Shown in pieces: positions 9,069 to 19,047 of a DNA stretch of 64,000 nucleotides (position 1 is the stretch's first letter; each line of letters begins with the position of its first letter). The stretch comes from Clostridium aestuarii. GTDB lineage: Bacteria > Bacillota > Clostridia > Clostridiales > Clostridiaceae. Below the pieces are notes generated by a model. It saw only the letters and a program-made list of their open reading frames with translations, had not been told where the DNA came from and ran no database searches. The stretch covers positions 620,001 through 684,000 of the forward strand of contig NZ_JAPQER010000002.1 in assembly GCF_026735135.1 (NCBI RefSeq). The letters are read 5' to 3'. The position numbers and the translations under genes were made by a program.

Positions 9069-9491
9069 CTACAAGTCCATTACATTTATATTTAAACTCT
9101 CTTCATATATCCTTTCAATATCTTCATGGATAACATTAATCACCAATTCACATGTAGGCATTATTATAGCTGATTCTAGATGTCCCCCAAAGCATCTGAA
9201 TTCTTTATCGGCTAATGTTACATGAATATGAATATATGGTTTATTATCTTTTGTAGTAATATTCCCTTCTAAATTTGTCATCTCAAAATTTTTATCAAAT
9301 TTTCTTATTTTATATCCTTTTATACTTGGTCTATAAACTGCAAGAACAACTTTTTGCACAGCACCAATTCCACTAACACTAGCAGCTTTAATATTATTTA
9401 TTCTGGAAAACAGCTTCAAGCTTTCAACTATTTCTTCTCCAGCTTCCAACCTTAAAACAAAAGTATTTTCATCAAATTTTTTAAATTTCAT
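9069..9491 (-). CDS. PPC/DUF296-domain protein
   Basis: 140-residue single-domain protein of the PPC (plant and prokaryote conserved, DUF296) family. Visible hallmarks are FVLRLEAGEEIVESLKLF, IKAASVSGIGAVQKV and PYIHIHVTLADKEFRCFGGHL, the last holding the conserved histidines that bind a metal in solved bacterial members. In plants the domain accompanies AT-hook DNA-binding motifs; bacterial stand-alone versions are trimeric and functionally undefined. It stands alone between intergenic gaps on both sides. Confidence 0.88.
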   Translation of the reverse strand: MKFKKFDENTFVLRLEAGEEIVESLKLFSRINNIKAASVSGIGAVQKVVLAVYRPSIKGYKIRKFDKNFEMTNLEGNITTKDNKPYIHIHVTLADKEFRCFGGHLESAIIMPTCELVINVIHEDIERIYEESLNINVMDL

Positions 9492-9540
9492 TTATACCTC
9501 CATAAAAAATTTATATTTACACTTACTATCTTATGTACGA

Positions 9541-9586
9541 AGTAAAACAGAAATTATAAGTTTTAACCTATAATTTCTGTTTTACT
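9541..9586 (-). terminator. Terminator-like hairpin after the GIY-YIG gene
   Basis: 18-bp perfect inverted repeat (9541-9558 with 9569-9586; arm starts AGTAAAACAGAAATTATA) with a 10-nt loop. It lies 60 bp beyond the GIY-YIG stop. No strong U-tract follows on the minus strand; a weak one follows on plus. Confidence 0.6.
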
Positions 9587-9645
9587 CTTTATTATATGTA
9601 AACATAAATGTAATGTTAAATTATTAATTTAACATTTGGATTTAC

Positions 9646-9903
9646 TCAATTGGAAGATAACTTTTTTTCAGTAAACAACTTTATTTTATCCTTTCTGGAC
9701 ATTTTTTTTATTTTATATTCTCTTTTCATAGCCTCTTGTTTTGTTTCAAATTCTTCAAAATATTTTAATACTACTGGACGTCTAGCTCTAGTATATTTTG
9801 CACCTTTACCTTCATTATGCTGATTTATTCTTCTTTGAATATTTGTTGTCCACCCTGTATAAAGTGTTCCATCATTACACTCTACAATATAAATATATGC
9901 CAT
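9646..9903 (-). CDS. GIY-YIG nuclease-fold protein (UPF0213/YhbQ type)
   Basis: 85-residue single GIY-YIG domain. Motifs are [17 protein letters not shown] (the GIY-YIG element), the Arg in [10 protein letters not shown], and [32 protein letters not shown] with the conserved Glu and a basic tail. The ATG at 9903 is preferred to an upstream TTG at 9912 because AAAGGA lies 9 nt before it. Stand-alone members of this size are widespread and are thought to act on damaged or branched DNA, but the cellular substrate is not established. It ends up 32 bp downstream of the MATE gene. Confidence 0.88.
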   Translation of the reverse strand: MAYIYIVECNDGTLYTGWTTNIQRRINQHNEGKGAKYTRARRPVVLKYFEEFETKQEAMKREYKIKKMSRKDKIKLFTEKKLSSN

Positions 9904-9934
9904 ATTCAACAATCCTTTGTTTCTATTTTTTAAT

Positions 9935-11302
9935 TTAACATACTTCTAGTTCTGTATTATCCAAATTGCCTATATCCAGTTTCTTAACTTCTTTCCTAAA
10001 AAGAATCATTGTTATAAAAAATGAAATAACATCTGATACTGGAGAAGCAACCCATACGCCAATTAGCCCTAAATATTTAGGTAAAATTATTAATAACGGT
10101 ATTAAAATAACTACTTGTCTCAACATTGAAAGTATTATAGAAATCTTAGCTTTTCCTATAGCCTGAAAATAATTAGAACCTATTATTTGGTATCCTATAA
10201 TTGGAAGCATACACAAAAAAATTCTTAATCCTACAGAACCTATTTGCATTAGTTTAGGCTCTGAATTAAACACTCCAATTATGTGCTCTGGGAATAATTG
10301 AATTATTATATTTGATACAACACCAAGAGCAACTGCACCAGTAACAGCTAATTTTAAAGTCTTTTTAACTCTGAAATACAATTTAGCACCATAATTATAA
10401 CCTATAATAGGTTGAGCTGCTTGTGTTATAGATATTATGGACATTATTATGAGCATGGAAATACTATTTATAACTCCCATAGCCCCAATAGCAGAATCTC
10501 CACTGTATATGATTAACTGTTTGTTTAATAAAACATTCACAGCTCCACCAGCTACTTGAACTGCAAAAGGAGCCATACCTATTGCGATAATTCCTTTAAC
10601 AATTTGAATATTTAATTTTAAGTTTTCTTTCTTAAGTTTTAATATACTTCTATTACTTCTAAAATGTACAATAACCCATATTGTGTTAACTGTTTGAGAA
10701 ATAACTGTAGCTATGGCTGCTCCTTTTATTCCCATTCCAAAAACAAATATAAATATTGGATCTAAAATTATATTTAATACAGCACCAATTATCATAGTTG
10801 ACATAGCAATATTAGCATTGCCTTCAGAACGAATAGAGTTGTTTAATCCAAATCCTAAATTTTGAACTATAGTTCCAAATAAAATAATCGATAAATATTC
10901 TTCTGCAAACTTAAGAGTATTTTTACTTGCACCAAAAGCTTTTAATAATGGAGTTTTTATTATAAAACACAATATACTTACTGCAATTGACGCAATAATA
11001 AGCAATACAAATGTATTTCCTAACACTTTTTCTGCTTTATTCTGGTCTTTTTTCCCTAAATTAAGAGATTCCAACACTCCTCCGCCAATACCCATAAGCA
11101 TGCCAAATCCAGAAGTAATTATCATAATAGGAAATGCAATGCTTAATCCAGCTAAAGCTAAATCTCCTACTCCTCTTCCTATATATACTCTATCCACAAT
11201 ATTATATAAAGCATTTACCACATTACCAATAATAGCTGGTATAAAAAATCTCAATAATAGCCTTGCTACATTCTCTTCTCTCAATCTTACTGTTTTATCC
11301 AT
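9935..11302 (-). CDS. MATE multidrug efflux transporter (MepA-like)
   Basis: 455-residue, twelve-helix MATE-family exporter that expels cationic drugs using an Na+ or H+ gradient. Motifs include the N-terminal [53 protein letters not shown], and in the second half [19 protein letters not shown] precedes the ATG at 11302. The MarR-type regulator gene lies just upstream, and both start regions carry the same TTAGCTATCTAA element, as in the MepR-MepA drug-response pair of staphylococci. Substrate range is not deducible. Confidence 0.93.
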   Translation of the reverse strand: MDKTVRLREENVARLLLRFFIPAIIGNVVNALYNIVDRVYIGRGVGDLALAGLSIAFPIMIITSGFGMLMGIGGGVLESLNLGKKDQNKAEKVLGNTFVLLIIASIAVSILCFIIKTPLLKAFGASKNTLKFAEEYLSIILFGTIVQNLGFGLNNSIRSEGNANIAMSTMIIGAVLNIILDPIFIFVFGMGIKGAAIATVISQTVNTIWVIVHFRSNRSILKLKKENLKLNIQIVKGIIAIGMAPFAVQVAGGAVNVLLNKQLIIYSGDSAIGAMGVINSISMLIIMSIISITQAAQPIIGYNYGAKLYFRVKKTLKLAVTGAVALGVVSNIIIQLFPEHIIGVFNSEPKLMQIGSVGLRIFLCMLPIIGYQIIGSNYFQAIGKAKISIILSMLRQVVILIPLLIILPKYLGLIGVWVASPVSDVISFFITMILFRKEVKKLDIGNLDNTELEVC

Positions 11303-11328
11303 ACCCCTACTCTCCTTTTTATATAAAT

Positions 11329-11343
11329 ATTTAGCTATCTAAA
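11329..11343. promoter_or_regulatory. Candidate MarR operator before the MATE gene
   Basis: ATTTAGCTATCTAAA lies 27-41 bp upstream of the MATE start; its core is the imperfect palindrome TTAG-CTAT-CTAA. A 14-nt identical stretch occurs upstream of the marR gene at 11842-11855, which points to one regulator binding both. Confidence 0.6.
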
Positions 11344-11381
11344 CATTTATATATAACTATTCCTCTATGATTTTATTTATA

Positions 11382-11816
11382 TTATTTCTGAAAACTTTCT
11401 TGCATTCTTACAAGAAAAGATATTAATAAATACTTCTCTTCTTGTGAAAACCCCTCAACTAGTTGTTCCTCCATTTTAAATATTATTTCCCATGTCTCTT
11501 TCTCAATTTTTTTCCCTTTTGAGGTTAAGAAAATCAAATTATTTCTAGCATCTCTCTCATCTTCTCTTCTCTCTACTAAGCCTTTTCCCACTAAAATATT
11601 AATAAGCTTAGTTAAAGAAGATGGTTTAATATTAATTTGCTGTAATATTTGTTTTTGAGTGATTCCATCTTTATTCCATAAACATCTCATTACTTTTATC
11701 TGAGAACAAGTTATATTATATTGTTCTAATTTTTTATCATATTTAAACCGAAAATCATGTGCTATCTGATGTATTAAATATCCTGGAAGTTTATTTTTAT
11801 CTAAACGTGATTTCAC
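11382..11816 (-). CDS. MarR-family repressor (MepR-like)
   Basis: Winged helix-turn-helix regulator of about 144 residues. Core motifs are YNITCSQIKVMRCLWNKDGITQKQILQQINIKPSSLTKLINILVGKGLVERREDERDARN, that is, recognition helix plus the wing with its D-x-R pattern. I prefer the GTG at 11816, which has GAGGTG six nt upstream, over the GTG at 11825. It sits 80 bp upstream of a MATE exporter and probably represses both itself and that exporter until a drug ligand binds. Confidence 0.88.
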   Translation of the reverse strand: MKSRLDKNKLPGYLIHQIAHDFRFKYDKKLEQYNITCSQIKVMRCLWNKDGITQKQILQQINIKPSSLTKLINILVGKGLVERREDERDARNNLIFLTSKGKKIEKETWEIIFKMEEQLVEGFSQEEKYLLISFLVRMQESFQK

Positions 11817-11841
11817 TATTAACACCTCAAACTCATAAATT

Positions 11842-11867
11842 ATTTAGCTATCTAATTATTTAGCTAA
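11842..11867. promoter_or_regulatory. Candidate MarR autoregulatory operator
   Basis: Two adjacent sites upstream of marR: ATTTAGCTATCTAA (11842-11855) and TTAGCTAA (11860-11867, a perfect 8-bp palindrome). The first is identical over 14 nt to the element upstream of the MATE gene. Confidence 0.6.
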
Positions 11868-11935
11868 CGAAATTCATCATACACCTTACAATTATTAATT
11901 TCAAGTTTTTTATTTTATACGTAGAAAATTTGCTA

Positions 11936-11989
11936 ATTGAGAAAATTGCATGTATCTATGTAATCTAGAACTCATGCAATTTTCTCAAT
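11936..11989 (-). terminator. Hairpin after the DegV gene
   Basis: 17-bp perfect inverted repeat (11936-11952 with 11973-11989; arm ATTGAGAAAATTGCATG) with a 20-nt loop, abutting the DegV stop codon. There is no U-tract, so it may be a processing/stability stem as much as a terminator. Confidence 0.55.
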
Positions 11990-12943
11990 CTATTTATTGT
12001 GTTTAATTCTTTCTAATAATTCATTTTTCTTTTCAATAATTTCATGCATTTCATTTATTAATAAATTGTCTTTCTTATGCCCTTTTTCAATAAAATACAT
12101 GGAAATAGCACCTAATCCAACATGTGTTCCTACTGCTACACCCATTTGCATAATAAATATATCACCTATAAAATCTGTCTCTTTAATAATTTTATGTTTT
12201 AGATTTTCAGCAACCTTTATATCTGAAGTATAACCAATTATAATAAAATCTGTAATATTCCAATCATTCCTATTAATAAATTCATTAACGTAATGTTTAA
12301 ATACTTTTTTTAGCCCTCTCTCTTTGGCAACAATTGCTCCTTTTCCTTTTTTCATAGTCATTATAGGCTTAAGTTTTAGAATTTTACCTACAAATGCACT
12401 GGCATTTGTTAATCTACCACTTTTCACTAAATGGTCTAAATCATCTACAGAGAGAAAATGTTTCACATTTGTTTTATATGTCTCATTAAACTCTATTAGT
12501 TCTTTAAAACTAACCCTTTGTTCTATTAATCTTGCACTTTTTAGAACTAACCATCCACTGCCATGACTCATGCACTTTGAATCTAAAATGTGAACTTTGA
12601 TAATTGATTTGGGGTCTTCTTCCAAAAAATATTCTTTAGCAATCGTAGCAGATTGATAAGCACCACTTGTGCCACTAGACATACAGATACATAATATTTC
12701 TGTGTAACCGTCTTCAACCGCCTTCTTTATTATATTTAAATATTCAGTAGGACTTGGCATTGCAGTAGTTGGATATTCATCTAAGTCCTCCATAATATTG
12801 TAAAATTCATCTGGTTTAATATCTATTCTATCCCTATATGCTTTTCCTGCTATATTAATAGTTAACGGCGCTAAACTAATATCATACTTTTCAATAATCA
12901 TCTGAGACAAATCACATGTTGAATCCGCTATAATTTTTATCAT
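11990..12943 (-). CDS. DegV-family fatty-acid-binding protein
   Basis: 317-residue DegV protein. Members bind a fatty acid and (as FakB) present it to the kinase FakA for phosphorylation and entry into phospholipid synthesis. Signature: IKIIADSTCDLS at the N-terminus, the AMPSPTEYLN loop, CICMSSGTSGAYQSA, DSKCMSHGSGWLV, and VDDLDHLVKSGRL. The ATG at 12943 is chosen since GGAGG lies 6 nt upstream; the frame is open 12 codons further but without a ribosome site. No FakA gene is nearby, and the exact lipid ligand is unknown. Confidence 0.9.
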   Translation of the reverse strand: MIKIIADSTCDLSQMIIEKYDISLAPLTINIAGKAYRDRIDIKPDEFYNIMEDLDEYPTTAMPSPTEYLNIIKKAVEDGYTEILCICMSSGTSGAYQSATIAKEYFLEEDPKSIIKVHILDSKCMSHGSGWLVLKSARLIEQRVSFKELIEFNETYKTNVKHFLSVDDLDHLVKSGRLTNASAFVGKILKLKPIMTMKKGKGAIVAKERGLKKVFKHYVNEFINRNDWNITDFIIIGYTSDIKVAENLKHKIIKETDFIGDIFIMQMGVAVGTHVGLGAISMYFIEKGHKKDNLLINEMHEIIEKKNELLERIKHNK

Positions 12944-13263
12944 ATATGTCCTCCAATAATTTAAACTTTGCAAAAACAAAATTATACTTTACTGTCAATT
13001 CTTATCTTGAATAAATTTTAATTTTAAAAATTTATCATTTATAGTGCTGTTAGATAACATATTACCACAATTTTAAGAAATATTAAAAAACTAATATTGC
13101 CATTTCTTTTAAAATTAGTATTTCTCATTTTTAAATCAATTATCTATCTACTTAAAATATTTAACTCCTATTTTTATTAATAATTATATTTATAATTATC
13201 GTCGATATTATACCAAATATACTCCCTATAAGTGCTTCTATCCCTCCTATTATAAAAAAACCA
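12944..13263. other. Intergenic region between DegV and ABC-F genes
   Basis: About 320 bp without a convincing gene. The minus strand holds a short hydrophobic open frame (roughly 13165-13285, with ...FFIIGGIEALIGSIFG...) but it has no usable start codon and overlaps the ABC-F terminator, so I do not call it. Confidence 0.4.
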
Positions 13264-13306
13264 AATGCGTTGGTGAGATCATTTTTACTTTCTCACTCAA
13301 CGCATT
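13264..13306 (-). terminator. Rho-independent terminator after the ABC-F gene
   Basis: Imperfect inverted repeat AATGCGTTGGTGAGA (13264-13278) with TCTCACTCAACGCATT (13291-13306), one bulged base, followed on the minus strand by GGTTTTTTTATAATA. The AATGCGTTG arm recurs in the terminator at 57668-57706. Confidence 0.8.
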
Positions 13307-13318
13307 AAATATTTTTAA

Positions 13319-14875
13319 TTAAACGATTTTAGTTGTCCATTCTTCGCAATTCCAAATATCAGTCACTATATCTCTATAAAATTCTGGTTCATGACATACT
13401 AACAATATGCTTCCCTTGTACTCTTTCAAAGCTCTTTTCAACTCTTCTTTAGCCTCCACATCTAAGTGATTAGTAGGCTCATCTAATATTAATATATTAG
13501 TTTCTCTATTTATAAGCTTGCATAATCTAACCTTAGCTTGCTCTCCTCCACTTAAAACACAAACCTTACTTTCTATGTGTTTTGTGATTAATCCACATTT
13601 TGCTAAAGCTGATCTTACTTCATATTGAGTATATGAAGGAAACTCTTTCCAAATTTCTTGAATACAAGTGCTATAGTTAGCTTCTTTTATTTCCTGCTCA
13701 AAGTATCCTAAAAACTGATAATCTCCAAGTTCTACTTCTCCATTCAAAGGCTTAATTTGACCCATTAAACTCTTTAAAAGAGTCGTTTTACCAAGTCCAT
13801 TAGCTCCTACCAGAGCAATCTTTTGACCTCTTTCCATGATTAAACTTAATGGTTTTGAAAGTGGTTCATTATACCCTATAACTAAATCTCTTGTTTCAAA
13901 TATAAGCTTTCCTGAAGTTCTTCCTTTTTTAAAGTTAAACTGTGGTTTTGGTTTTTCTGAAGAAATCTCTATTTTATCAATCTTATCTAGTTTCTTTTGT
14001 CTAGCTTTTGCCATTCCAGTAGTCGCAGCCCTTGCCTTATTTCTTGCTATAAAGTCTTCAAGCTTTGCAATTTCCTGCTGCTGTCTTTCATATGCAGTTT
14101 CAAGCTGTTTTTTCTTGACTTCATAGATTCTCATAAAATCATCATAGTCTCCAACATATCTAGTAAGCTGTCTGTTTTCTACATGATAAATTAAGTTTAT
14201 TACACTGTTTAAAAAAGGAATATCATGTGATATTAATATAAATGCATTATCATAATTTTGAAGAAATCTTTTAAGCCACTCAATATGTTGCTCATCTAAA
14301 TAGTTAGTAGGCTCGTCTAATAATAAAATATCTGGCTTCTGTAAAAGCAACTTTGCAAGTAACACCTTAGTTCTTTGTCCACCACTTAAGTCAGTTACAT
14401 CTTTATCTAATCCTATATCTCTAAGACCTAATCCTCCTGCAATTTCTTCAATCTTTGCATCTATAATGTAGAAATCATTATTGTCTAATAAGTCTTGGAT
14501 ATTTCCCATTTCCTCTAATAATTTCTCTAATTGTTCTGGTGATGCCTCAGCCATTTTATCCGTTATTTGAAGCATTTCCTGTTCTAAATCAAATAGATAT
14601 TGAAAAGCCTCTCTTAATACATCTCTTATACTTTTTCCCTTTTCTAATTGAGTATGCTGATCCATGTAACCAACATTCACCCTATTACTCCATTGAATCT
14701 TTCCTTCATCAGGCATAAGCTTTCCAGTTATTATATTCATAAAGGTAGATTTACCTTCTCCATTTGCCCCTATTAATCCAATATGTTCCCCTTTTAATAA
14801 TCTAAATGAAACATCTTCAAATATAGCTCTATCGCCAAACCCATGGCTCATGTTCTTAACCGTTAATATACTCAT
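13319..14875 (-). CDS. ABC-F family ATPase (YkpA/YbiT-like)
   Basis: 518-residue soluble protein with two fused ATP-binding cassettes and no membrane domain; ABC-F proteins act on the ribosome, either in translation regulation or antibiotic protection. First cassette: [40 protein letters not shown]. Second: ALVGANGLGKTT, LSGGEQAKVRLC, ILILDEPTNHLD. The linker between them (about residues 240-310) is charged and helical, including KKKQLETAYERQQQEIAKLE. The N-terminus MSILTVKNMSHGFGDRAIFEDVSFRLLKG resembles Bacillus YkpA. I chose ATG 14875 (AAGGGAGAG upstream) over an open frame nine codons longer. Whether it gives drug resistance cannot be told; YkpA-like members are mostly housekeeping. Confidence 0.9.
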   Translation of the reverse strand: MSILTVKNMSHGFGDRAIFEDVSFRLLKGEHIGLIGANGEGKSTFMNIITGKLMPDEGKIQWSNRVNVGYMDQHTQLEKGKSIRDVLREAFQYLFDLEQEMLQITDKMAEASPEQLEKLLEEMGNIQDLLDNNDFYIIDAKIEEIAGGLGLRDIGLDKDVTDLSGGQRTKVLLAKLLLQKPDILLLDEPTNYLDEQHIEWLKRFLQNYDNAFILISHDIPFLNSVINLIYHVENRQLTRYVGDYDDFMRIYEVKKKQLETAYERQQQEIAKLEDFIARNKARAATTGMAKARQKKLDKIDKIEISSEKPKPQFNFKKGRTSGKLIFETRDLVIGYNEPLSKPLSLIMERGQKIALVGANGLGKTTLLKSLMGQIKPLNGEVELGDYQFLGYFEQEIKEANYSTCIQEIWKEFPSYTQYEVRSALAKCGLITKHIESKVCVLSGGEQAKVRLCKLINRETNILILDEPTNHLDVEAKEELKRALKEYKGSILLVCHEPEFYRDIVTDIWNCEEWTTKIV

Positions 14876-15160
14876 ACTTCTCTCCCTTCTAGTAAATAAC
14901 ACTACTCCAAATTCACGACAAAATTCAACATTAATTATACAATGTTTTTTTCTAATCTACCACATAAACTTCATATATTATTGATAAAAAATATATTCTA
15001 TTAATTTCATAAACACTAAACCAAATATAATAGACATTTGACACTTTTTTATAAAAACTAGAATAAAATAAAGAGAAATACTAAAATTTAAGTTTTCTCT
15101 TTAAATAAAAAATATAGTTAGCTAAAATATGCTAATAAATTAATATTGAGGTGAAGTTTA

Positions 15161-17212
15161 ATGCGCAGTATAAAGAGTAAATTAATATTTTGGTTTTCAC
15201 TGACTATCAGTTTTATCTTAATATTAATATGCTTTTTCAATTATAATACAGCAAAGAAAAAAATTCTTCATGAATTTGAACAAAAAGAGTTAATGAATAC
15301 TCAAAAAATATCTAAAGATATTGATAAAGTTATAAAAAGTCTTGAAGCAAAAGGAAATACTATTGCATCTATGAGTAAGAATTTAGAATATACAAAAGAA
15401 AATTATAATAGTGTAAAACTATATTTAAAAGATTCTTTATCAGATATAATGAAACCAGATGATAACTTAGAAACTTTATATACATTTTTCAGACCAAATA
15501 TGCAAATTGAAAATGAACTTCCATATATGTGCATTCTTAGAGATGAAAATAAAGCTCCCTCTTCTTTTGAACCAAGTACTATGAACGACTTCAAATATTG
15601 GGAACAAGACTGGTATAAAATAGGCATAAATACAAAAGAATTTACTTGGACAGAACCATATTTAGAAGATGCTACTGGAAGAAAACTTATTTCAGGCGTA
15701 AAAATTTTAGAAAATAATAAAGGACAAACTATAGGTGTTTCTGGTATAGATGTTAACTTAGATAGAATTCAAGAAATAATGGAAAATATAGATTTAAAGA
15801 ATCAAGGATTTCCACTACTAGTTTCTGAGGAAGGTACGTATATATATCATACTAATTCAGACTATATGTTGAAAAAGAATATTAATAATGAAAACAATGA
15901 AATTGGTGCATTATACAATACAATAAAAAGTAAAGAAACAGCATTTGAAATTACAGACTATAATAAAGAAAAATATTACGCTTTCTATAATAATATTAAC
16001 TCCACAGGATGGAAATTAATTATTTTATATAAAAAATCAGCTATAACTAATCAATTAAATAGCATTTTAATTATAGATATTGCACTATTAGTTGTAGGAA
16101 TACTATTTACAATTCTAATTTCAATGTTTTTAAGTAAAAAATTATTAAAAACTATTGATAAAGGAATTGAATGTTCAAAAGCACTAACAAATGGAGATTT
16201 AACTCAAACTATAGACATCAAAGAAAAAGATGAAATTGCTATATTAATAAAAGCCATAAATGATTCTTCAAAATCTATAAGAAATATTATTTATTCTATA
16301 AAAAATGATGTCGGTGGATTAAATCAAATTTCTAGTAATTTGCAAATTACAAATGACACTATAGTCTCAACCGCAGATAATATTGATGAACAAATTAAAA
16401 AAGTAAATTTTGATATCACAAAACAAAATGAAGATATAAACAATATTTATGAAAGCTTTGATGATGTAAATGGTTCTATGGATAAAATTTATAACATGTC
16501 AAAAGAAAATGTTAATAAAACAAGTCATAGTGTAGAAGTTATAAAGAAAACTAAAAATTTAATGGACACTTCAGTAGGTGAATTAAATAAAATTATAAAT
16601 TTAGTTAATTTTTCTGTAAAATCTATGAAAAATTTAGAATGTAGAACAAAACAGATAGATAAAACATTAGATATGATTAGGAATATTTCAAAGCAAACTA
16701 ATCTTTTATCATTAAATGCAAGTATCGAAGCCGCAAGAGCTGGAGAAGCAGGTAAAGGATTTTCAGTAGTTGCTGAGGAAGTAAGAAAACTAGCAGAAGA
16801 AACGAATACTACTTTAAATGAAATGGAAAACTTAGTACTCAAAATAGAAGAAGAATCAAATACAACTATAGAAACTATGAATTTAGATGTGGAAAATACA
16901 ATAACTAAATTAAATTCTATAAAGGGTACTCAGTCTAATTTAAATTCTATTATTGAAAATTTAGATAATTTCGAGAAATATTCTAAAGAATTAAGTTCTA
17001 TGATACAAGAGCAAAAAACTTTTAATGACACGGTAAAACAACTTCTTGAAACAATAATACACTCTTCAAAAGGAATAAAAAATTCTACTGAAAATATACT
17101 TGAATCTACTATTGAAGAAGGAACTAGTGTTAAAGGTTTGACGGAAGATTCTGCCACTTTGAATTCTATTTCAAAATCACTAGAAAATTTAATATCTAAA
17201 TTTAAAATATAA
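15161..17212 (+). CDS. Methyl-accepting chemotaxis protein with dCache sensor
   Basis: 683-residue transmembrane chemoreceptor. One membrane helix near residues 8-27, an extracellular dCache-type ligand domain to about residue 295 ([24 protein letters not shown] and [25 protein letters not shown] are typical), a second helix about 300-325, a HAMP segment, and a long cytoplasmic coiled coil with the signalling hairpin [41 protein letters not shown] precedes the ATG. It transmits ligand occupancy to CheA/CheW. Monocistronic: a terminator follows. A TTGACA at 15038-15043 is present upstream, but no well-spaced -10 was found. Confidence 0.93.
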   Translation: MRSIKSKLIFWFSLTISFILILICFFNYNTAKKKILHEFEQKELMNTQKISKDIDKVIKSLEAKGNTIASMSKNLEYTKENYNSVKLYLKDSLSDIMKPDDNLETLYTFFRPNMQIENELPYMCILRDENKAPSSFEPSTMNDFKYWEQDWYKIGINTKEFTWTEPYLEDATGRKLISGVKILENNKGQTIGVSGIDVNLDRIQEIMENIDLKNQGFPLLVSEEGTYIYHTNSDYMLKKNINNENNEIGALYNTIKSKETAFEITDYNKEKYYAFYNNINSTGWKLIILYKKSAITNQLNSILIIDIALLVVGILFTILISMFLSKKLLKTIDKGIECSKALTNGDLTQTIDIKEKDEIAILIKAINDSSKSIRNIIYSIKNDVGGLNQISSNLQITNDTIVSTADNIDEQIKKVNFDITKQNEDINNIYESFDDVNGSMDKIYNMSKENVNKTSHSVEVIKKTKNLMDTSVGELNKIINLVNFSVKSMKNLECRTKQIDKTLDMIRNISKQTNLLSLNASIEAARAGEAGKGFSVVAEEVRKLAEETNTTLNEMENLVLKIEEESNTTIETMNLDVENTITKLNSIKGTQSNLNSIIENLDNFEKYSKELSSMIQEQKTFNDTVKQLLETIIHSSKGIKNSTENILESTIEEGTSVKGLTEDSATLNSISKSLENLISKFKI

Positions 17213-17257
17213 ATTATTAACCAAATAAGAATTTTCACATTTAATGGTTAATATTTT

Positions 17258-17292
17258 GGCTCAGAAAATTAGTTTAGCAAATTTTCTGAGCC
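17258..17292. terminator. Bidirectional terminator between chemoreceptor and methyltransferase genes
   Basis: 13-bp perfect inverted repeat GGCTCAGAAAATT (17258-17270) with AATTTTCTGAGCC (17280-17292), followed by TTTTCATTT on the plus strand and by AAAATATT on the minus strand. It sits between convergent genes. Confidence 0.75.
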
Positions 17293-17315
17293 TTTTCATT
17301 TAAAACTTTTTCAAT

Positions 17316-18503
17316 TTAGTAAATTCTTATAAATAAAACTTTCAAATAGTTTCCTTCTGGAAATTTATCTGTAACTGCAAAATCTTTTGGAAGCTGATGC
17401 TCCTCTATTATTTGATATTTTTTATTTGATTCCTCAAAAGCTTTGTCTATAAATTTTTTAAACTTTATCATATTAAATGTACTGCAATTTGTAGAAGCTA
17501 TAATCATTCCTTCATCTTCTGTTATCTCAATAGTTGATTTAACCAAGTCTTTATAGTCTCTAGCTGCACTAAAACTGTTATCCTTAGATGTAGCAAAACT
17601 TGGTGGATCAAGAATAACCATATCAAATTTTATATTATTCTTTTTTATCTGTTTAAAATAAACAAAAAGATCTTCAACTATTATATTATGCTTTTTATAA
17701 TCAATATTATTTATATTAAAATTCTCAATAGTTTTATCTAAACTTCTCTTTGCTAAATCAAGACTTGTAGTAATTGCTCCTCCTTTTGCCGCAAACATGG
17801 AAAAAGCTCCTGTATACGAAAAAGTATTTAATACAGTTTTATTTTTAGAATACTTATCTCTAATAGATTTTCTTACTTCCTTTTGATCTAAAAACACTCC
17901 TACCATTGCACCATCATTAAGATAAATTGCAAAGTTAACTCCATTTTCCTTAACTATAAGGGGTTCTGGTGCTTTTCTTCCGCATACATAACTGTCTTGA
18001 TCTATAACCATACCATTTTCATCAAATCTCTTTTTTTCATATATGCCATCAAAAGGTACTAAAGATTTTATTGCTTTAATTATTATATCTTTAAATGCAT
18101 ATATTCCTTTACTATACCAAGTTATAAGATAATACCCATCAAAATAGTCAACAGTAAGACCTCCTATTCCGTCTCCTTCTCCATTAACTACTCTAAATGC
18201 AGTAGTATCCTTAGAATAATAAAATCTTTTTCTTTTATATAGTGCGTTCCTAAGCTTATCATAAAATAATTTATAATCAATAGAACTTTTTTTACTACTA
18301 CTTAAAACCCAACCGCATCCCTTGTTTTGATTTCCATAATATCCTCTTCCTAAAAAAGTATTTTTTTTATCTATAATCTTTACAATTTGTCCTTCTTTTT
18401 TTAAATCTTTTATATTTTCTATAGCTTCTTTAAAAATCAACGGATATCCATTCTTGTATTTATTAATAAATTCTTTTTTTACTATAAGCGTTGTCTCATT
18501 CAT
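17316..18503 (-). CDS. Class I SAM-dependent rRNA methyltransferase (RlmI family)
   Basis: 395-residue enzyme related to RlmI, which makes 5-methylcytosine in 23S rRNA. A PUA-like RNA-binding domain is at the N-terminus (about residues 1-75), a central region with FRVVNGEGDGIGGLTVDYFDGYYLI, then the Rossmann methyltransferase: VGVFLDQKEVRKSI, VLNTFSYTGAFSMFAAKGGA (SAM site), and catalytic motif FDMVILDPPSFA with STNCSTF. The second Cys context is S-T-N-C-S, matching the m5C family arrangement. AGGATGGG precedes the ATG at 18503. The exact target base cannot be predicted. Confidence 0.88.
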   Translation of the reverse strand: MNETTLIVKKEFINKYKNGYPLIFKEAIENIKDLKKEGQIVKIIDKKNTFLGRGYYGNQNKGCGWVLSSSKKSSIDYKLFYDKLRNALYKRKRFYYSKDTTAFRVVNGEGDGIGGLTVDYFDGYYLITWYSKGIYAFKDIIIKAIKSLVPFDGIYEKKRFDENGMVIDQDSYVCGRKAPEPLIVKENGVNFAIYLNDGAMVGVFLDQKEVRKSIRDKYSKNKTVLNTFSYTGAFSMFAAKGGAITTSLDLAKRSLDKTIENFNINNIDYKKHNIIVEDLFVYFKQIKKNNIKFDMVILDPPSFATSKDNSFSAARDYKDLVKSTIEITEDEGMIIASTNCSTFNMIKFKKFIDKAFEESNKKYQIIEEHQLPKDFAVTDKFPEGNYLKVLFIRIY

Positions 18504-18676
18504 AATATCCCATCCTAAATTAAATTTATTGCATTATTTATTATACCTTTAAGCAATAAAATTTGTCTACTTTGTTTTCAAATTTATATTTTTTTCTTAG
18601 TAAAGGATAGTTTCCTTAATACATAATTTTTTTTAATATGTAAATAAAAAATTTATACAATTTAAAACAAAACTTG

Positions 18677-18705
18677 TTGACAATGATGTTTTTATATTAT
18701 ACAAT
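18677..18705 (+). promoter_or_regulatory. Consensus promoter for the riboswitch-EamA unit
   Basis: TTGACA (18677-18682), 17-bp spacer, TACAAT (18700-18705). The predicted start is near 18712, about 55 nt before the first glycine aptamer. No equally good promoter is seen between the two aptamers, so one transcript should carry both. Confidence 0.75.
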
Positions 18706-18764
18706 CTTAATGAAATTAACATTAAGTAATAAATGGAAATCTTGAATAAAGTTCACTAGACGAA

Positions 18765-18880
18765 GGATATAAGAGAGTGCTTATTATTAAGCCGCCGAAG
18801 GGACAAACTATGTTTTACACCAATAAAGCATAGTGAAATTCTCAGGCAAAAGTATTGTATCTGGATAGACTCTGAATATA
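18765..18880 (+). ncRNA. Glycine riboswitch aptamer, copy 1
   Basis: Matches the conserved glycine (gcvT-type) aptamer core: AAGAGAG at the 5' side of P1, GCCGCCGAAGGGACAAA, then ATTCTCAGGCAAAAG, and GGATAGACTCTG closing P1. It is a single aptamer followed at once by its own terminator. The 3' P1 strand CTCTG (18870-18874) can alternatively pair with CAGAG (18883-18887) in the terminator's 5' arm, which predicts that glycine binding frees the terminator (an OFF switch). That logic is an inference from base pairing. Confidence 0.88.
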
Positions 18881-18883
18881 AAC

Positions 18884-18922
18884 AGAGAGAACAAACTTGG
18901 GTTTTGTTCTCTCTTTATTTTT
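18884..18922 (+). terminator. Expression platform of glycine riboswitch copy 1
   Basis: 12-bp perfect stem AGAGAGAACAAA (18884-18895) with TTTGTTCTCTCT (18903-18914) and a U-rich tail TTTATTTTT. Nearly identical to the terminator of copy 2. Confidence 0.85.
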
Positions 18923-19047
18923 ATGTTTTTTTATGAGAATAGCTATTCCATCATATATAAACAAAAAATTTAAAACTTTAAAGTTTTATGCAATTAACAA
19001 TTTCTACAAATGGTTCTGTAAAAATTAAATATAATTTATACTAGTTG

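Noticed and set aside
13165..13290. Short hydrophobic open frame on the minus strand (contains IIGGIEALIGSIFGII)
   Set aside because: No ATG, GTG or TTG in a usable place; it runs through the ABC-F terminator. Probably chance in AT-rich sequence or an old remnant.
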